Assembly (NCBI GenBank): GCA_030044235.1
Contig: JASHWD010000073.1
Coordinates: 1 to 14,047, forward strand
Direction: 5' to 3'
Origin: Candidatus Parvarchaeota archaeon
Lineage (GTDB): Archaea; Nanobdellota; Nanobdellia; Parvarchaeales; Parvarchaeaceae
DNA: 14,047 nt
A program made the position numbers and the translations under genes. Below are positions 4,360-12,256 of this stretch, piece by piece (position 1 is the first letter of the stretch; each line of letters begins with the position of its first letter). Under the pieces are notes generated by a model. The model ran no database searches, was not told the DNA's origin, and saw only the letters and a list, made by a program, of their open reading frames with translations.

Positions 4360-5544
4360 ATGTTTGATTTCATAAAGAAAAAAATAAAAGATTCTATAAA
4401 TTCTATCCAGAAAAAACTAGTAAAAGAAGAAGAATCTGAAGAAAAGAAGCTAGAAAAGCATGACCTCGCGCATACCAAAACAGAAAATGAAGTTCAAGAG
4501 AAGATAAAAGAAGTAGTAACTAAAAAGGAAACCTCAGAAATACCCACAATAAAAGAAGAATCGGCGGCGCTAAAACAAAATAAAGTAGTCGAAGAATCGC
4601 CCATACCAAGAATAGAAATTCGGGAAGTAGAAGGCGAGCCAAAGACAAAAGAAAAGACGAAAAAAGAAACTAAGGAAGAACCGAATAAAAAACACCGCGT
4701 ATTTTCTCATAGGATAAACGACGATGACATCGATGGAATATACGATGGAATAAAAGAGGCACTGCTAGAGAACAACGTTGCGCTTGTAGTTCTTGACGCG
4801 ATACACAAGGACCTAAAAGATAGACTCGTTGGAAAAGAAGTTTCATTTTTAAGCAATAAGAAAGAGATCTCAGAAGCGATTAAAAAAAGCATAGCGGATG
4901 TGATGTTAGAATACCCTATAGAAAAGCTTATGTCAGAAATCAAACAGAAGAAACCTTACACAGTCTTATTTGTAGGAGTCAACGGTGCAGGAAAGACTAC
5001 CACGCTCGCTAAACTCATAAGATTTTTTTCAAAACAGGGCTTAAAAATCGTTGTTTCTGCTAGCGATACTTTTAGGGCGGCTTCGATAGAGCAATTGGAA
5101 ATTCATACAAAGAAGTTAGGGGTTAAAATTATAAAACACGCTTATGGCGCAGATCCAGCAGCAGTAGCTTTCGATGCGATAAAGCACGCTAAAACAGATA
5201 GTTCAGATCTAGTTTTAATCGATACCGCTGGTAGAAGCGACATAAATAAAAATCTCATAGACGAGCTTAAAAAAGTAAAAAGGGTAAGTAAGCCGGATTT
5301 AACGATATTTATAGGCGATGCGCTTACCGGCAACGATGCTGTTAATCAAGCAAAAATATTTGATAAAGAGATTGGAATAGACGCCACTATCTTATCCAAA
5401 GCGGATGTAGATAAGAAAGGCGGGGCGGTGATATCAATTTCATATGTAACTAAAAAACCGATAATGTTTTTAGGAACGGGACAGGGTTACGACGACCTAG
5501 TCCCTTTTGATAAGGAGAAGACAGCAGGATTTTTACTCGAATAA
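4360..5544 (+). CDS. ftsY: Signal recognition particle receptor FtsY
   Basis: A 394-residue SRP receptor GTPase that docks ribosome-SRP complexes at the membrane. Residues 1-112 form a lysine/glutamate-rich N-terminal region, probably disordered and membrane-associating, as is usual for FtsY. The NG domain follows: helical N domain about 115-195, P-loop GVNGAGKTTT (206-215), the DTFRAAS element (236-242), DTAGR (288-292), the nucleotide specificity motif SKAD (346-349; Ser takes the place of the common Thr) and the closing GTGQGYDDL (372-380). This closing motif and the acidic N-terminus distinguish it from SRP54, and there is no M domain. The adjacency of prefoldin alpha and ftsY is classic in archaea. 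It is the last gene of the operon. Confidence 0.97.
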   Translation: MFDFIKKKIKDSINSIQKKLVKEEESEEKKLEKHDLAHTKTENEVQEKIKEVVTKKETSEIPTIKEESAALKQNKVVEESPIPRIEIREVEGEPKTKEKTKKETKEEPNKKHRVFSHRINDDDIDGIYDGIKEALLENNVALVVLDAIHKDLKDRLVGKEVSFLSNKKEISEAIKKSIADVMLEYPIEKLMSEIKQKKPYTVLFVGVNGAGKTTTLAKLIRFFSKQGLKIVVSASDTFRAASIEQLEIHTKKLGVKIIKHAYGADPAAVAFDAIKHAKTDSSDLVLIDTAGRSDINKNLIDELKKVKRVSKPDLTIFIGDALTGNDAVNQAKIFDKEIGIDATILSKADVDKKGGAVISISYVTKKPIMFLGTGQGYDDLVPFDKEKTAGFLLE

Positions 5545-5570
5545 GCCCGGCTTTTAATAATACAAGAATT
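5545..5570. terminator. Short convergent gap between ftsY and the glycosyltransferase gene
   Basis: Twenty-six bases separate two genes that end towards each other. After the ftsY stop comes GCCCGGC and then TTTTAATAAT, a T-rich stretch on the plus strand. The short GC-rich part could form only a weak hairpin. Terminator function is inferred from position. Confidence 0.3.
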
Positions 5571-6287
5571 TTATCTTATCGGTTCGTAGAAGTCCAAAGG
5601 TAGAACTTTATTCTTAATAACCTTTAAAGTAAATGCATATGTAGCAGTCATGCAATAGGAGAATAATCCAAAATTCTGCACGCGCCTGTCGGAGGTGTAG
5701 CACTTTGCATTTGTTAGGAGTTTTAATTTACCGGATTTTAGTATCTCTTTATTCAAATCAAAATTGCTGAATATCGGGGTTCTCTCATCGAAGCCATTTG
5801 AATTTAAGAAGGCTTCTCTTTCATAAAAACAACAGCAGGGGTAAGAAATGCCGGAATTAAGCAGCGCTCCAACGTAATATATAGAATTTATTATGTAAGC
5901 TCTGAATAGCTCGTAAAACTTATTTTTTGTTGCCCATTCTATTAATGGAAATCCGGCTATAGTTCCGATTTCAGTTTCTCTTTTGAATACAGATAAACAA
6001 TCCGGCCACATCGTTGTGTCAGCATCTAGAAAAACCAAGAACTTTCCCTTGGAATTTAGCGCGCCGAAATTCCTTGCGAAAGATGCGCCGGGTTTAGTGG
6101 CATTTAGTACCGTCGCCCCATATTCTTTTGCTATTTGTATAGTTCCATCTACAGAATTAAAATCGGATATTATTATTTCATAATCCTGAAACTTCTGCCG
6201 TTTTATGCTCTCTAATGTCTCGCGTAGATACTTACTTTCTGCGAATGTCGGTATTATTATGCTAAAAAACGGTCCCGAATCAGCCAT
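5571..6287 (-). CDS. Family 2 glycosyltransferase
   Basis: A 238-residue GT-A fold enzyme that should transfer a sugar from a nucleotide or dolichol-linked donor. Seen: the opening FFSIIIPTFAESKYLRETL (residues about 7-25), the nucleotide-binding SDFNSVDGT (41-49), ATKPGASFARNFGA (63-76), and the metal-binding DxD as FLDAD (D88 and D90). After this a cysteine cluster, CCCF (151-154), and a possible acceptor-side region around FDERTPIFSNFDLNKEI follow. There is no clear transmembrane anchor, although hydrophobic aromatic stretches (about 131-144 and 209-224) could touch the membrane. It is transcribed in the same direction as the sequon-rich surface protein gene just upstream, so a role in surface glycosylation is plausible but inferred. 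It has its own candidate promoter. Confidence 0.88.
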   Translation of the reverse strand: MADSGPFFSIIIPTFAESKYLRETLESIKRQKFQDYEIIISDFNSVDGTIQIAKEYGATVLNATKPGASFARNFGALNSKGKFLVFLDADTTMWPDCLSVFKRETEIGTIAGFPLIEWATKNKFYELFRAYIINSIYYVGALLNSGISYPCCCFYEREAFLNSNGFDERTPIFSNFDLNKEILKSGKLKLLTNAKCYTSDRRVQNFGLFSYCMTATYAFTLKVIKNKVLPLDFYEPIR

Positions 6288-6306
6288 AATAACTTTTGGT
6301 CGTACA

Positions 6307-6317
6307 CAAATTTAAGT
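6307..6317 (-). promoter_or_regulatory. Candidate TATA box for the glycosyltransferase gene
   Basis: On the minus strand the sequence CTTAAATTTG has its core TTAAATTT at 6308-6315, centred about 24.5 bases before the ATG at 6287. It sits within the 37-base gap after the surface protein gene, so the glycosyltransferase could be transcribed alone as a leaderless mRNA. Confidence 0.4.
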
Positions 6318-6324
6318 GTGATTT

Positions 6325-8235
6325 TTATTGTATTCCTTCAAATAAAACCGTAGGCATAACTCCATTTGGAGGATATGCACGTACGCGTACCCATCTTAGT
6401 GTAAGAGAAGTGCTTGGACTACTGTAATATAACCCAAAAGAAATGTGTTCTAAGGGCGGTAAGCCAGACGAACTGTAACTAAGACTAGTTCCAGTAAAAT
6501 TTCTATAAACCAAAACTGAAGAGGAGCTAATCTGTGCTAGACCCATTACTCCGACGGTAAATGATTCTGCATCGCTTATTGGAGTCAGACCTGTTGACAT
6601 GCCTCCGGCAGATAGGTAACCACCGGTCCAGCCACTAAAGACTGGTCCAGCGCCGTTTGCGCTACCATTACTCTGTTCAGAGACGCCCGCCGCCACGCCG
6701 GTCCATTTTAAAACGTCCGCTTCTACTATGAATGGGGTTGGATAAGCAGCGTCTGATATCAATCCCGCATAATTAGCGGTTGTTGTATTTATTTGTATCT
6801 CATTATTTCCCACCGTTATGCTGCTGCCGGATGGATTTACTTGCGACAATGAGATAGGAATAGCGGACGAATCAAAAAAATTCCAATAACCGTCAAATAC
6901 ATCCGCTCCGTCATCATATCCTCCAGGTGTCTTTGAGAACTGAGGCGCCTCGCCGGTATTGTAACCATTAAATAAATTTTCCTGTTTAGGATAGAAGTTC
7001 ATCAATATTTCTGATTCACTATATGCGGGAATCCCAGCAATTTTTAGCCAGTATACCGTGCGCGTGCTAGCAGCGCCAGGAGTCGAAAAATTGATATAAT
7101 TGTTTACACCATCGTACCCGGAGTAAATAACGTCTCTGGAATTACCAGACATGGGCCACCAACCTTCGAGCAATAAAGAACCTTCCAGCGGTTGACCGGC
7201 CAATCCTTCTGTGTATAATTTATTCGCTAAGTTTGAATTAAACTTTATATCATATATTTGTATGTTCGCTATGCTCCCGTTAAAATATTTACCGGAATAA
7301 CCTGTACCCATTAATAAATTATATGTAGAGTTGCCGCTCCAGGGGTTCGAGAGCAATCCGCTGTCCATTCTGCCGTCAAAATTCCAAAGTTTACCATCGA
7401 GGTAAGCACTTAAAGAGCCATTTACCGGGTTATAAGATACTATCAGATTGTACCATTGATATGTTTGGGTTACGTTTCCCAAAATGGTAGCGTTATAGCT
7501 GCCCTGCGTACCGTTGTATATTCCAAAAACCAAGGAACCGTTTTGGTCCCATTCTATTAGCCAGCCGTTTGTAGTACCCGTGCCGGTGGAGTTCGCGGAA
7601 GACAAAATATCCACTCCGGTACTGGTCAGAGGCAAACTAGTCGGATAGAACCAAAAACTTAAAGTTGTAAGTTCTTTCTCTGTTTTAAACGTGGAGTTTA
7701 CATAACTGTCAACGCCATTAAAAGTTGCTATGTTTCCGCTTTGTATCCAGGAAGGGATAACAGTTCCATTTGGATATGAGAATTGCACGTTCTGGAGATC
7801 TGAAGCTTCGTACGCTGAATAAGCAGATGAATTTACATAGACTATCTGCTGGAACGGAGAAGGCGTTGGAGAGGATTGCGTGTTCGCTATATACATTATT
7901 GCAGATGGTATGGAAGTGATACTTTCTGAACTTCCACTAATCCCGAGTCCGTAGCTGAAATTTATATGATATGAATCTGCAAATTCTTCTTCTATCGCCA
8001 TAAGCGAGGAAGTTGCAAACGAACTTGCAACACCGGAGGGACCTAAGCTTTGTAGGAAAGAATACTGATTTAGTAAATTATAAGCTACAGCATTAGAAGA
8101 AACTAAATTACTTTGTTGCAGGTTTAAACTCTGATTAGAAACTAGGTTATTGTACTCTAAGCTGAAAATAGCTACTATGACGGTTATTAAAAGCACCGCA
8201 AAGAAGACAGTAACGAACTGGCCTTTTGAGTTCAT
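6325..8235 (-). CDS. Large secreted surface protein: pilin-like N-terminus, LamG domain, DUF2341-like segments
   Basis: A 636-residue protein. Residues 1-5 (MNSKG) plus the hydrophobic segment at about 7-25 form a single N-terminal membrane helix like that of archaeal type IV pilin-like proteins, and the rest should lie outside the cell. A LamG/concanavalin-like jelly-roll domain spans about 168-348: FNGVDSYV at the start, then LSFWFYP, WYNLIVSYNP, LSAYLDGKL and SIANIQIYDI. Flanking it, PSPFQQIVYVNSSAYSAYEA (about 126-145) and, after it, VYWLKIAGIPAYSESEILMNF with GEAPQFS and YDDGADVFDGYWNF (394-453) look like two halves of a DUF2341-like module. About 17 N-x-S/T sequons suggest heavy glycosylation. 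Adhesion or host contact is inferred. The gene shares a 63-base divergent promoter region with elp3. Confidence 0.85.
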   Translation of the reverse strand: MNSKGQFVTVFFAVLLITVIVAIFSLEYNNLVSNQSLNLQQSNLVSSNAVAYNLLNQYSFLQSLGPSGVASSFATSSLMAIEEEFADSYHINFSYGLGISGSSESITSIPSAIMYIANTQSSPTPSPFQQIVYVNSSAYSAYEASDLQNVQFSYPNGTVIPSWIQSGNIATFNGVDSYVNSTFKTEKELTTLSFWFYPTSLPLTSTGVDILSSANSTGTGTTNGWLIEWDQNGSLVFGIYNGTQGSYNATILGNVTQTYQWYNLIVSYNPVNGSLSAYLDGKLWNFDGRMDSGLLSNPWSGNSTYNLLMGTGYSGKYFNGSIANIQIYDIKFNSNLANKLYTEGLAGQPLEGSLLLEGWWPMSGNSRDVIYSGYDGVNNYINFSTPGAASTRTVYWLKIAGIPAYSESEILMNFYPKQENLFNGYNTGEAPQFSKTPGGYDDGADVFDGYWNFFDSSAIPISLSQVNPSGSSITVGNNEIQINTTTANYAGLISDAAYPTPFIVEADVLKWTGVAAGVSEQSNGSANGAGPVFSGWTGGYLSAGGMSTGLTPISDAESFTVGVMGLAQISSSSVLVYRNFTGTSLSYSSSGLPPLEHISFGLYYSSPSTSLTLRWVRVRAYPPNGVMPTVLFEGIQ

Positions 8236-8253
8236 AAAATTTAATATCCCTAC

Positions 8254-8264
8254 GCATATTTAAT
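8254..8264 (-). promoter_or_regulatory. Candidate TATA box for the surface protein gene
   Basis: On the minus strand TTAAATATG has its core at 8256-8263, centred 24.5 bases before the ATG at 8235. The gene would be leaderless. The same AT-rich patch lies in the divergent gap shared with elp3. Confidence 0.4.
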
Positions 8265-8273
8265 CTTATATCG
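8264..8273 (+). promoter_or_regulatory. Candidate TATA box for the elp3-top6 operon
   Basis: CTTATATC at 8265-8272 is centred about 30 bases before the elp3 ATG, predicting a leader of only a few bases. It lies directly beside the opposing box of the surface protein gene, so the two promoters would compete for the same DNA. Confidence 0.35.
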
Positions 8274-8298
8274 TTTAGAATGTAAAATTAGAGATAAA

Positions 8299-9867
8299 AT
8301 GGAAAAATCTATGGGGGCTTTTTTGCCTTTGTTCAAATCAGCATTGGAAGAAGGAAAGATCAAAGACAAAAGAACTTTACTATCAGAAAAAAGAAAGATA
8401 TGCGAATCTCTGAAGACCGCCGAAATACCTAAGAACGGGGACATACTTTCAATGTTAGAAGCGAGATATATATCCAGATTTTCGGAAATACTAAAATCAA
8501 AACCGATAAGAACTCTTTCTGGCGTGACCGTAGTAGCTTTAATGACAAAACCTTTCGATTGTCCACATGGCGTCTGTCTGTTCTGTCCGGGAGGCACTAG
8601 GGTGAACACCCCACAAGCGTATACCGGTTTTGAGCCTGCCGCGAGAAGAGCAAAAGCGAACAACTACGAACCGTATAAGCAGGTACAAGCAAGGCTGAAA
8701 CATTACCTTTTCATGGGATATGAGCCGCAAAAAGTAGAAATAATAACAATAGGTGGGACATTTACCACACTACCAAAGTCTTACAGAGACGATTTTGTAA
8801 CAAATATATATCGTGCACTCAACGATTTCCCAAAAAATATAAGTAGTAATTCTACTCCTTTACACGAGCAGAAAAAAATAAACGAAACCGCTGCGATAAG
8901 ATGCGTTACGTTTGCTATAGAAACAAAACCTGAGAGATGCGACACCGGCGATGTAAAGCAATTATTAGAATACGGCGTTACCCGCGTAGAGATGGGGGTA
9001 CAAAGCGTATATGATGAAATACTCAAGAGAAACAATAGGGGACACACTATAGAGGACGTAAAAACATCATCCAAGCTGTTAAGAAACAATGCGTACAAAG
9101 TGGACTATCACGTGATGTTAAATCTTCCATTCTCTGATATAGACAAAGATAAACAGACATTAAGTGCCGTCTACAATGACGAAGGGCTAAAACCTGACGC
9201 AATAAAGATATACCCGACTCTTGTGATAAAAGGCACGGGCTTGTACAATCTCTGGAAAGAAGGCAAACACCAAGTCTACCCTATAGAAGATATTATAAAT
9301 TTAATTGCGGAAGCCGAAGTCTCTGCGCCGAGATGGCTGCGCATAATGAGAGTAGAAAGAGATATCCCCTCCAACCTTATAGAAGACGGGGTAAAGATTA
9401 CAAATCTAAGACAACTTGTATCTGAAAGAATAAGGGAGCTGGGTAAAAAAGCAAGTGATATAAGGAGCAGAGAGATAGGGCATCTACAATTGACAAAAAA
9501 CACAGTAATAAAAATGAAAAGAGAAAACTATCGGGCTTCCGGTGGTGATGAGATATTTATCAGTATTGACGATGTCGCGAATGATGCGATAATAGGTTTC
9601 ATTAGGCTTAGAATACCGGATGGCTCGTCAGAAAGCCTTGTGAGAGAGCTTCATATTTACGGCGAACAGAAAACTATAGATTCTGAAGAGACCAGCGGTT
9701 TTCAACATAAAGGATTTGGTAAACAATTATTAGAAGAAGCAGAGAGAATAACAAAAAGCGAATATTCCCTGCGCAAAGTAAAAATTATATCCGGGGTAGG
9801 TGTAAGAGAATATTACAGAAAGGAGGGGTATAAGCTCGAAGAACCATATATGGTGAAGGAATTTTAA
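8299..9867 (+). CDS. elp3: tRNA uridine-34 acetyltransferase Elp3 (radical SAM and GNAT)
   Basis: A 522-residue Elp3, the catalytic protein that uses acetyl-CoA and S-adenosylmethionine chemistry to make carboxymethyl-type modifications at wobble uridine 34 of tRNA; archaeal Elp3 works without the other Elongator subunits. Domains: a helical N-terminal tRNA-binding part (1-70), a radical SAM domain with its iron-sulfur cysteines Cys88, Cys93 and Cys96 in CPHGVCLFCPGG, further conserved blocks YTGFEPAARRAKANNYEPY (108-126), VEMGVQSVYDEIL, RNNRGHTIEDV and YHVMLNLPFSD, and a C-terminal GNAT domain with the acetyl-CoA loop QHKGFGKQLL (469-478) and GVREYYRKEGY (501-511). Length and order are normal. 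It opens an operon, ending one base before the next gene. Confidence 0.97.
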   Translation: MEKSMGAFLPLFKSALEEGKIKDKRTLLSEKRKICESLKTAEIPKNGDILSMLEARYISRFSEILKSKPIRTLSGVTVVALMTKPFDCPHGVCLFCPGGTRVNTPQAYTGFEPAARRAKANNYEPYKQVQARLKHYLFMGYEPQKVEIITIGGTFTTLPKSYRDDFVTNIYRALNDFPKNISSNSTPLHEQKKINETAAIRCVTFAIETKPERCDTGDVKQLLEYGVTRVEMGVQSVYDEILKRNNRGHTIEDVKTSSKLLRNNAYKVDYHVMLNLPFSDIDKDKQTLSAVYNDEGLKPDAIKIYPTLVIKGTGLYNLWKEGKHQVYPIEDIINLIAEAEVSAPRWLRIMRVERDIPSNLIEDGVKITNLRQLVSERIRELGKKASDIRSREIGHLQLTKNTVIKMKRENYRASGGDEIFISIDDVANDAIIGFIRLRIPDGSSESLVRELHIYGEQKTIDSEETSGFQHKGFGKQLLEEAERITKSEYSLRKVKIISGVGVREYYRKEGYKLEEPYMVKEF

Positions 9868-9868
9868 T

Positions 9869-10387
9869 TTGGAAGACCAGATAACTATAACGGTTAAGCG
9901 GGCCAAGGACCTGCTTAGTCAAAAGAAATTTTTGGCGAAAATAGCTGAACTGGGAGTAGATGTTAAGCTAGAAGGCAATAATGTAAATCTTGCGTCAGAA
10001 AATGCGATGAATATCGCTCTAGTAAAGAACGCAGTCACCGCCTTCAACCGAGGATTTGATCCGAGGACCTCACTTTTGCTTTTGGATGATGAATATGACC
10101 TTACCGTAATAAATGTAGGCGACTATGCCAACTCGCAGAAAAGACAGATAGAACTGCTTGGCAGAGTAATAGGCAGTAGAGGAATGATAAAAAAGAGACT
10201 GAGCATGGCGACTTCATGCCACATAAAAATATCAGGAAAGACAATAAGTATAATCGGCGCTTATGAAAACATAGGGCTTGCGATATCCGCAGTAGAAATG
10301 CTTTTAAATGGCGCAAAACATGATAGTGTGTTCTTGTTAATAGACAGAAGAAAGCTTGAAAACTACGAAAATGGAAGACATAGCTGA
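9869..10387 (+). CDS. KH-domain RNA-binding protein, Dim2/Pno1-like
   Basis: A 172-residue protein with two KH-like halves. The first (about 8-65, VKRAKDLLSQKKFLAKIAEL) is degenerate. The second has an intact GxxG loop, IGSRG (101-105), within LLGRVIGSRGMIKKRLSMAT, followed by CHIKISGKTISIIG and an AISAVEMLLNGAKHDSVF helix. This matches archaeal Dim2/Pno1, a factor that binds the 3' end of small-subunit rRNA during ribosome assembly. The start is a TTG at 9869, one base after the elp3 stop, with AAGGA about eight bases before it; the next in-frame ATG is at residue 47 and would remove most of the first domain. The 3' end overlaps top6B by 17 bases. Confidence 0.88.
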   Translation: MEDQITITVKRAKDLLSQKKFLAKIAELGVDVKLEGNNVNLASENAMNIALVKNAVTAFNRGFDPRTSLLLLDDEYDLTVINVGDYANSQKRQIELLGRVIGSRGMIKKRLSMATSCHIKISGKTISIIGAYENIGLAISAVEMLLNGAKHDSVFLLIDRRKLENYENGRHS

Positions 10388-12254
10388 AGAATTAGCAAAG
10401 AAGCAACGCGCGATAAGTGTTACAGAATTCTTTGAAAAGAATAGGCACCTTCTTGGATTTGACAATAAACAAAAAGCACTTCTCACCTGTGTAAAAGAAG
10501 CAGTTGACAATTCTCTGGACGCTTGCGAGGAACTTGGCTACTCGGAGGAAAAGAAGAAAGAGAAAGTTTCTCTACCGGAGATTACCGTAGAAGTTAGGGC
10601 GATGAGCGAAAACTACCAACTGACAAATGAAAAGCAAAATATTGCACAGCTTATGGTGCAAAAGAACATCTATAGTATCTTGTATAAAGGTAAAACAGAC
10701 ACGAAACAAATGCGTGGTGGCAAGGCTACATTCAAGTTTGAAGACCAAGAATTCACAATCTCAGAAAATAATGGAAAATTAGAAGCAACAGTAAATGGTT
10801 CACCACTAAGTTTGAAAAAAACAGCGCCGATATTTAGTATAAAAGTTATGGATAATGGCCCGGGAATACCGGTTTCTAAGATGCCGGATATATTTGGAAG
10901 GATGCTCTACGGTAGCAAGTTTCAATCTATGAAACAAGGCAGAGGACAGCAGGGTATAGGAATACACTCCGCGGTACTTTATTCACAGTTGACTACCGGT
11001 AAACCTACAACTGTTATCTCAAAAATTAAAAGCGCTAAAAAGGCTACGATGATGAAGATACAGATAAACATAACCAAGAATGAACCTGAGGTCGTCGAAA
11101 AGGGAGAAGCAGATTTCCCTTATGAACACGGGACCCAAGTCGAATTAGAAATAGAGGGTATGTATCTAGCTGGCAGCAAAGGAATAGACGAGTACATAAG
11201 AAGAACTTCCTTAGTAAATCCGTCGGCTATAATACATTACACAAACCCAAATGGAGAAAAATTAAATTACAAAAGGGTTTCTGAAGAACTTCCAAAAGAG
11301 GCAACTTCTATAAAACCACACCCACAAGGTCTAGAGCTTGGGATATTTATGCGGATACTTAAGAATTCAACGGAGAGGACATTGAAAGGAACATTAGAAA
11401 ACGAACTTTCTAGGGTAAGCGGCGCCGTTGCTGAATCTACATTAAAGGGCATAGGCCTTGATCCAAAGATGAAAGCGGCAGATGTCGATAGGACTCAAGC
11501 CAATTCGCTATTGAAAGCGTTACAGTCTCTGGACCTAATGAGACCGCAAACCGACTGTCTTTCTCCAATAGGCTTAGCAGAGCTTGAAAAGAGGTTAAAA
11601 TTAGAATTCAAACCTGACTTTGTAAAGGCCGTCGAAAGAAAACCGGAAGTTTATAGGGGAATGCCATTCCAAATAGAAGCAGCAGTTGCGTATGGCGGAA
11701 ATATAACGAACGAGAAAGCAGTTCTTTTGAGATATGCAAACAAGATACCACTGCTTTTTGACTCGTCATCATGCGCGATAACACAAAGTTTTCTTAGTGT
11801 AGACTATGCAAGGTACGGAATAAAAGTAGAAAACCGCGTGCCTGTAGGAAATATGGTTTTTATGGTCCATCTAGCATCTGTCTGGGTGCCTTATACAAAT
11901 GAAGGAAAGGTCGCAGTAGCCAGCTATCCAATAATAGTCAAAGAAATAAAGTTGGCGTTACAAGATATAGTTAGAAACTTATCGCAATTCTTAAGCAAGA
12001 AACATAAAAGTAGTCTTTTCCAAGAAAGAATAAACTTATTTGATACATATGGAGTTGAACTTGCATATTCGTTGTCAAAGCTTACTAAACTCGATGAGAA
12101 AAAGATAAAAGCAAAAATAGTTGGTCTTCTGGAAAAGAAAAAAGATGAAGTAGAAGCCAATGTAAAAGAGAGCCTTAGCACAAATGAGGTTGTCTCAAAT
12201 AAGATAGCCTCCGATGCTGATACTTCAGAAGAAGGCCAGGGAGAAAGTGAATAG
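10371..12254 (+). CDS. top6B: DNA topoisomerase VI subunit B
   Basis: A 627-residue ATPase subunit of the type IIB topoisomerase, which passes one DNA duplex through another in an A2B2 complex. Numbered from the ATG at 10371, the GHKL ATPase shows the N box KEAVDNSLDACEE (42-54, Glu43 and Asn47), the D box VMDNGPGIP (159-167) and the glycine loop RGQQGIGIHSA (191-201) with the following QLTTGKP. The transducer domain contains ANKIPLLF (456-463), where the ATP-contacting lysine is expected. The tail is acidic. Odd: about 75 residues (79-153) lie between the N-box region and the D box, where known Top6B proteins have only a short strand. The ATG is preferred over an in-frame TTG at 10356. It precedes top6A by two bases. 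Confidence 0.96.
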   Translation: MEDIAEELAKKQRAISVTEFFEKNRHLLGFDNKQKALLTCVKEAVDNSLDACEELGYSEEKKKEKVSLPEITVEVRAMSENYQLTNEKQNIAQLMVQKNIYSILYKGKTDTKQMRGGKATFKFEDQEFTISENNGKLEATVNGSPLSLKKTAPIFSIKVMDNGPGIPVSKMPDIFGRMLYGSKFQSMKQGRGQQGIGIHSAVLYSQLTTGKPTTVISKIKSAKKATMMKIQINITKNEPEVVEKGEADFPYEHGTQVELEIEGMYLAGSKGIDEYIRRTSLVNPSAIIHYTNPNGEKLNYKRVSEELPKEATSIKPHPQGLELGIFMRILKNSTERTLKGTLENELSRVSGAVAESTLKGIGLDPKMKAADVDRTQANSLLKALQSLDLMRPQTDCLSPIGLAELEKRLKLEFKPDFVKAVERKPEVYRGMPFQIEAAVAYGGNITNEKAVLLRYANKIPLLFDSSSCAITQSFLSVDYARYGIKVENRVPVGNMVFMVHLASVWVPYTNEGKVAVASYPIIVKEIKLALQDIVRNLSQFLSKKHKSSLFQERINLFDTYGVELAYSLSKLTKLDEKKIKAKIVGLLEKKKDEVEANVKESLSTNEVVSNKIASDADTSEEGQGESE

Positions 12255-12256
12255 GT

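Noticed and set aside
4440..4700. Lysine/glutamate-rich stretch of ftsY as a frameshifted or spurious region
   Set aside because: A charged, low-complexity N-terminal region is normal for FtsY and is continuous with the intact NG domain.
8250..8663. Minus-strand frame of 137 codons at the start of elp3
   Set aside because: It is antisense to the conserved radical SAM region of elp3, and its cysteine-containing text is a by-product of that gene's sequence.
10356..10370. TTG start for top6B five codons upstream
   Set aside because: The ATG at 10371 matches the usual start of the family (E-x-x-A-E-E-L-A), and the TTG adds only five unsupported residues.
10605..10829. Intein in top6B
   Set aside because: The insert is too short, does not begin with Cys or Ser at a plausible junction, and lacks the ending HN dipeptide; it reads as a domain insertion.
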